Origin: Marinifilaceae bacterium
Lineage (GTDB): Bacteria > Bacteroidota > Bacteroidia > Bacteroidales > Marinifilaceae
Direction: 5' to 3'
Length of the DNA: 64,000 bases
NCBI GenBank assembly: GCA_016936255.1
Contig: JAFGYE010000091.1
Location: forward strand, 1-64,000
Below are positions 61,427-64,000 of this stretch, piece after piece. The notes under the pieces are model-generated. The model was not told the origin of the DNA. It made no database searches and was given only the letters and a program-made list of their open reading frames with translations. Each line of letters opens with the position of its first letter. Position 1 is the first letter of the stretch. A program made the position numbers and the translations under genes.

Positions 61427-61987
61427 ATGGAAATTAGAACCACCTTAATTTTAGCCTTAGTGTTAGTTGTGTCAGGATTACGGGCACAGGAAGTTGCCAG
61501 TTTAAATTCTGATGATGTGACGGTATGGCCGGCATCAAATAAACACGGGAATGATTTTTCAGAAACAACACCCGACGAACAATTAACTTTTACTTACTAC
61601 AGTCCTGATGAGGAAAAACTTTCCTTGCCGGTAAGGGCATCTGTGGAAAGTACATGGGGGACAGAAATTGCTCAGTATTATGCACTGTTCGAGAGTGTTT
61701 ATATGTATGAGGAACAGCCGGTAGCGGGAGACCCTAATGTGGTTTTGAGGATCAGAAAACCCCGCATTTATAAAAGTATAAAGGGAATTGAAAATTACCT
61801 GAGAAAAGAATTAAAAAAGGAGACTTGCTCTATGTCGGGTGCAAGTCAGCAAATAAAACAGATACTGAAAATTGGCATCGCGGCTATAAGTGAAGATAGT
61901 GAATGGCTTGAAAAACAACTAAAGAAACAGAAAAGTAAAAAAGAAGAGATTGCTCTTTATAATAAAATTGTATTAATCAATATCTAA
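61427..61987 (+). CDS. Small exported hypothetical protein upstream of a SusC-like gene
   Basis: A 186-residue protein with a signal peptide ending VVSGLRAQ, an N-terminal tail of low complexity (residues 22-60), and a mature domain containing STWGTEIAQYYALFESVYM and a helical lysine-rich C-terminal part (LEKQLKKQKSKKEE). I do not recognise the family. The SusC-like gene starts 17 bp after its stop, so the two form an operon. It stands where an FecI/FecR pair is often found, but it is neither. Confidence 0.7.
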   Translation: MEIRTTLILALVLVVSGLRAQEVASLNSDDVTVWPASNKHGNDFSETTPDEQLTFTYYSPDEEKLSLPVRASVESTWGTEIAQYYALFESVYMYEEQPVAGDPNVVLRIRKPRIYKSIKGIENYLRKELKKETCSMSGASQQIKQILKIGIAAISEDSEWLEKQLKKQKSKKEEIALYNKIVLINI

Positions 61988-62004
61988 TTTGACATTTAAT
62001 CGAA

Positions 62005-64000
62005 ATGAAAAAAATTACTTTACTACTTCTGATTTTTACGAATGTACTGATCGTAAATGCTCAGATAAAATTATCGGGTCGGGTTAACGATCAGCAAGGC
62101 AATTCGTTGCCGGGCGTTAATGTTGTGCTGAAAGGGACAGTAAAGGGAACGGTTACTTCTCTTGATGGTAATTACAGTATCGAAGCAAAATCTGATGATG
62201 TTCTGGTATTTTCGTTTATGGGATTTGCTTCGAAAGAAGAGCCTGTTAACGGACGTACGCTGATTAATGTAGTGCTTGGCGAAGATGTGCAGCAGCTTAA
62301 TGAGGTTGTAGCTACAGCAATAGGTATTAAACAGCAAAAGAAAAAAATTGGATATGCAACAGAAAAAATTGTTGATGATGTAATTGTTCAGGCGAAAAGT
62401 TTGAATTTGGGAGGTGCTTTAACCGGGCAGGTTGCAGGCTTAACGGTAACCAACCCAACAGGTATTTTTCAATCTCCTGATTTTCAGCTTCGGGGTAAAA
62501 AACCTCTGATTGTATTGGATGGAATTCCGGTTGAGACCGATTTTTTTGACATCCCCACTGAAAATATTGAGAGCATAAACGTATTGAAAGGAACTTCGGC
62601 TTCTGCTCTTTACGGAAGCAGAGGAAAAAATGGAGCAATACTTTTGACTTCTAAAAAAGGGACATCAAAAGAATTGCAAACAACAGTTTCAACAACTTTG
62701 ATGGTGTCAGCCGGATATGCTGCTTTCCCTGATCCGCAGCATGAGTACGGCAGTGGCTCTAACGGACAATATGAATTTTGGGATGGAGCTGATGGTGGTA
62801 TCTCTGATGGAGACATGACCTGGGGACCTAAATTTGAATCTGGAAAAATGATTGCGCAATGGAACAGTCCGATACGCGATAAAGTAACCGGTGAAACAAT
62901 TGAATGGTATGGCGGGGTTAAAAACACTAAATATGATGATCGGTCGCGTTATGAGAGAGTTCCAACTCCATGGATTCAGCACAACAATTTAAAGAACTTT
63001 TTGAGTACCGGAATTATTTCGAATACCGATATGTCAATCAGTATGAAAACAGACCGTGGACAATTTATGATGACCGGTAAGTATGCTTATCAGAAAGGTC
63101 AGGTTCCCAGTTCCCGTGTTAACAGCGGCGGTTTAAATTTTAATGGAAGTTATAAACTGACAGAAGATCTTACGCTGGAAGGTGGTTTGTCTTATTCTAA
63201 GGTATATTCTCCAAACTATCCGCGATACGGATACGGACCTAAAAATCACATGTACACAGTTTTAGTGTGGATGAGTGACGATGTGGATGGTGAGGCTTTA
63301 AAAAACCACTTTTGGATACCGGGACAAGAAGGATATCAGCAGGCAAATTACAATTATGCGTGGTACAATAATCCATATTTTGCGTCCAGCGAATTAAAGC
63401 AGGCTCACGACAGAAATGTGATATCGGGTCAGGTGAAACTGCGTTGGGATATTCTTCCAAATCTTTCAATACAAGGACGGGGCGCTGTTCGAATGAAGGA
63501 TTTGTTTGAGAACATGCAAAGTCCTAAATCGTATATGAATTACGGTGATTCCCGTGAGGGTGATTACAAGACCTGGAATAGCGAGCAGACTAATTTCGAT
63601 ACCGATGTATTGCTTACATACACAGCCAATATTTCTGATGATCTTAATTTAACAGTGAATGGAGGAGCATCTTATTTTTACAGAAAATATCAGCAGGAAT
63701 ATGCGGCTACCGATGGATTAATTGTGCCGGGAATTTACAATATGGGGAATTCTCAGGGGCCCGTTATGGCTACTAACTATTTAGAGGAAAAAGCGACATC
63801 GAGTGTGTATGCTACGGCAACTCTGGATGTTTTTAAATCGTGGTTTTTAACACTAACAGGTCGTAACGATAAGTCGTCAACCATGCCTACTCAAAACAAC
63901 TCTTATTTTTATCCATCAGTTGCTTTGAGTACTATGGTTTCCGATTATATCACTATGCCAAAACAGGTCGATTATCTTAAAGTATATGGTTCATGGGCAC
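62005..64000 (+). CDS. SusC/RagA family TonB-linked outer-membrane receptor (partial, 3' end outside window)
   Basis: The reading frame is open to the window end (665 codons). Signal peptide MKKITLLLLIFTNVLIVNAQ, then a carboxypeptidase-regulatory-like domain (GRVNDQQGNSLPGVNVVLKG, GTVTSLDGNYSI), a TonB-box-like region, the plug domain (LGGALTGQVAGLTVTNPTG, LIVLDGIPVETDFFD, ENIESINVLKGTSASALYG, GAILLTSKKG) and barrel strands. SusC proteins import oligosaccharides or peptides across the outer membrane with a SusD lipoprotein, expected just downstream of the window. The substrate is unknown. Confidence 0.93.
   Translation, partial: MKKITLLLLIFTNVLIVNAQIKLSGRVNDQQGNSLPGVNVVLKGTVKGTVTSLDGNYSIEAKSDDVLVFSFMGFASKEEPVNGRTLINVVLGEDVQQLNEVVATAIGIKQQKKKIGYATEKIVDDVIVQAKSLNLGGALTGQVAGLTVTNPTGIFQSPDFQLRGKKPLIVLDGIPVETDFFDIPTENIESINVLKGTSASALYGSRGKNGAILLTSKKGTSKELQTTVSTTLMVSAGYAAFPDPQHEYGSGSNGQYEFWDGADGGISDGDMTWGPKFESGKMIAQWNSPIRDKVTGETIEWYGGVKNTKYDDRSRYERVPTPWIQHNNLKNFLSTGIISNTDMSISMKTDRGQFMMTGKYAYQKGQVPSSRVNSGGLNFNGSYKLTEDLTLEGGLSYSKVYSPNYPRYGYGPKNHMYTVLVWMSDDVDGEALKNHFWIPGQEGYQQANYNYAWYNNPYFASSELKQAHDRNVISGQVKLRWDILPNLSIQGRGAVRMKDLFENMQSPKSYMNYGDSREGDYKTWNSEQTNFDTDVLLTYTANISDDLNLTVNGGASYFYRKYQQEYAATDGLIVPGIYNMGNSQGPVMATNYLEEKATSSVYATATLDVFKSWFLTLTGRNDKSSTMPTQNNSYFYPSVALSTMVSDYITMPKQVDYLKVYGSWA

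Overview
The window is AT-rich bacterial chromosome from a member of the Bacteroidota, most likely a marine Bacteroidales/Marinilabiliales-type organism (Marinifilaceae-like; this placement is inference). The evidence is a PorP/SprF protein next to a giant protein with a gliding-motility (CHU_C) C-terminal domain, a SusC/RagA TonB-linked receptor, DUF3127, DUF6249 and DUF418 proteins, an MnmD-type methyltransferase, many lipoproteins, and repeated matches to the Bacteroidetes -7 promoter element TAnnTTTG. No phage, insertion sequence, CRISPR array or plasmid gene was recognised.

Layout. 0-0.5 kb: a tRNA cluster (Ser-GCT, then three identical Pro-TGG). 0.6-5.3 kb: L-serine dehydratase, a secreted M28 peptidase, a DoxX-like membrane protein and a TlpA-type thioredoxin. 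5.3-6.6 kb: a gene-poor stretch with a candidate minus-strand small RNA, then a TetR-like regulator. 6.7-10.3 kb: a tRNA-dihydrouridine synthase plus a corrinoid-salvage island (cbiZ converging on cobQ and a P-loop ATPase). 10.7-12.7 kb: an Lrp regulator and an Xaa-Pro aminopeptidase. 13.0-26.5 kb: a 12.3-kb gene for a roughly 4,089-residue Ig-like surface protein carrying a triplicated four-domain block, followed by its PorP/SprF partner. 26.6-31.0 kb: a hypothetical protein, YaaA and an S9 peptidase, all on the minus strand. 31.3-33.1 kb: a MATE exporter behind an unusual leader with two tiny ORFs. 33.4-41.7 kb: RlmD, a GHL10-like lipoprotein, a divergent pair (STAS-like protein and minimal AAA+ ATPase), ABC-F, DUF418 and RlmB. 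42.0-49.7 kb: a FabH-like ketosynthase, a chalcone-isomerase-like protein, SemiSWEET and MscS channels, an M64 peptidase, an ECF sigma factor with a probable membrane partner, DUF3127 and cyclophilin. 50.0-54.9 kb: two FKBP isomerases, MnmD, a second MATE exporter and DinB. 55.0-58.5 kb: a 5'-nucleotidase split into two overlapping genes, a CDF metal transporter and an AraC regulator. 58.6-61.4 kb: poorly conserved accessory genes, a small HTH protein and about 1 kb of decayed-looking DNA. 61.4-64 kb: a small secreted protein and a SusC-like receptor that runs off the window.

Working together. CbiZ and CobQ both produce adenosylcobyric acid, so the 7.6-10.3 kb block is probably a corrinoid salvage and remodelling point. 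The giant protein should be exported by the type IX secretion system, with the adjacent PorP/SprF protein as its outer-membrane partner. RNA-modification enzymes (Dus, RlmD, RlmB, MnmD) and ABC-F are scattered housekeeping genes. The regions most worth a second look are the giant protein with its super-repeats, the structured leader of the first MATE gene, the candidate small RNA near 5.4 kb, the kinase-like ATPase behind cobQ, and the divergent STAS-like/AAA+ pair near 36.7 kb.
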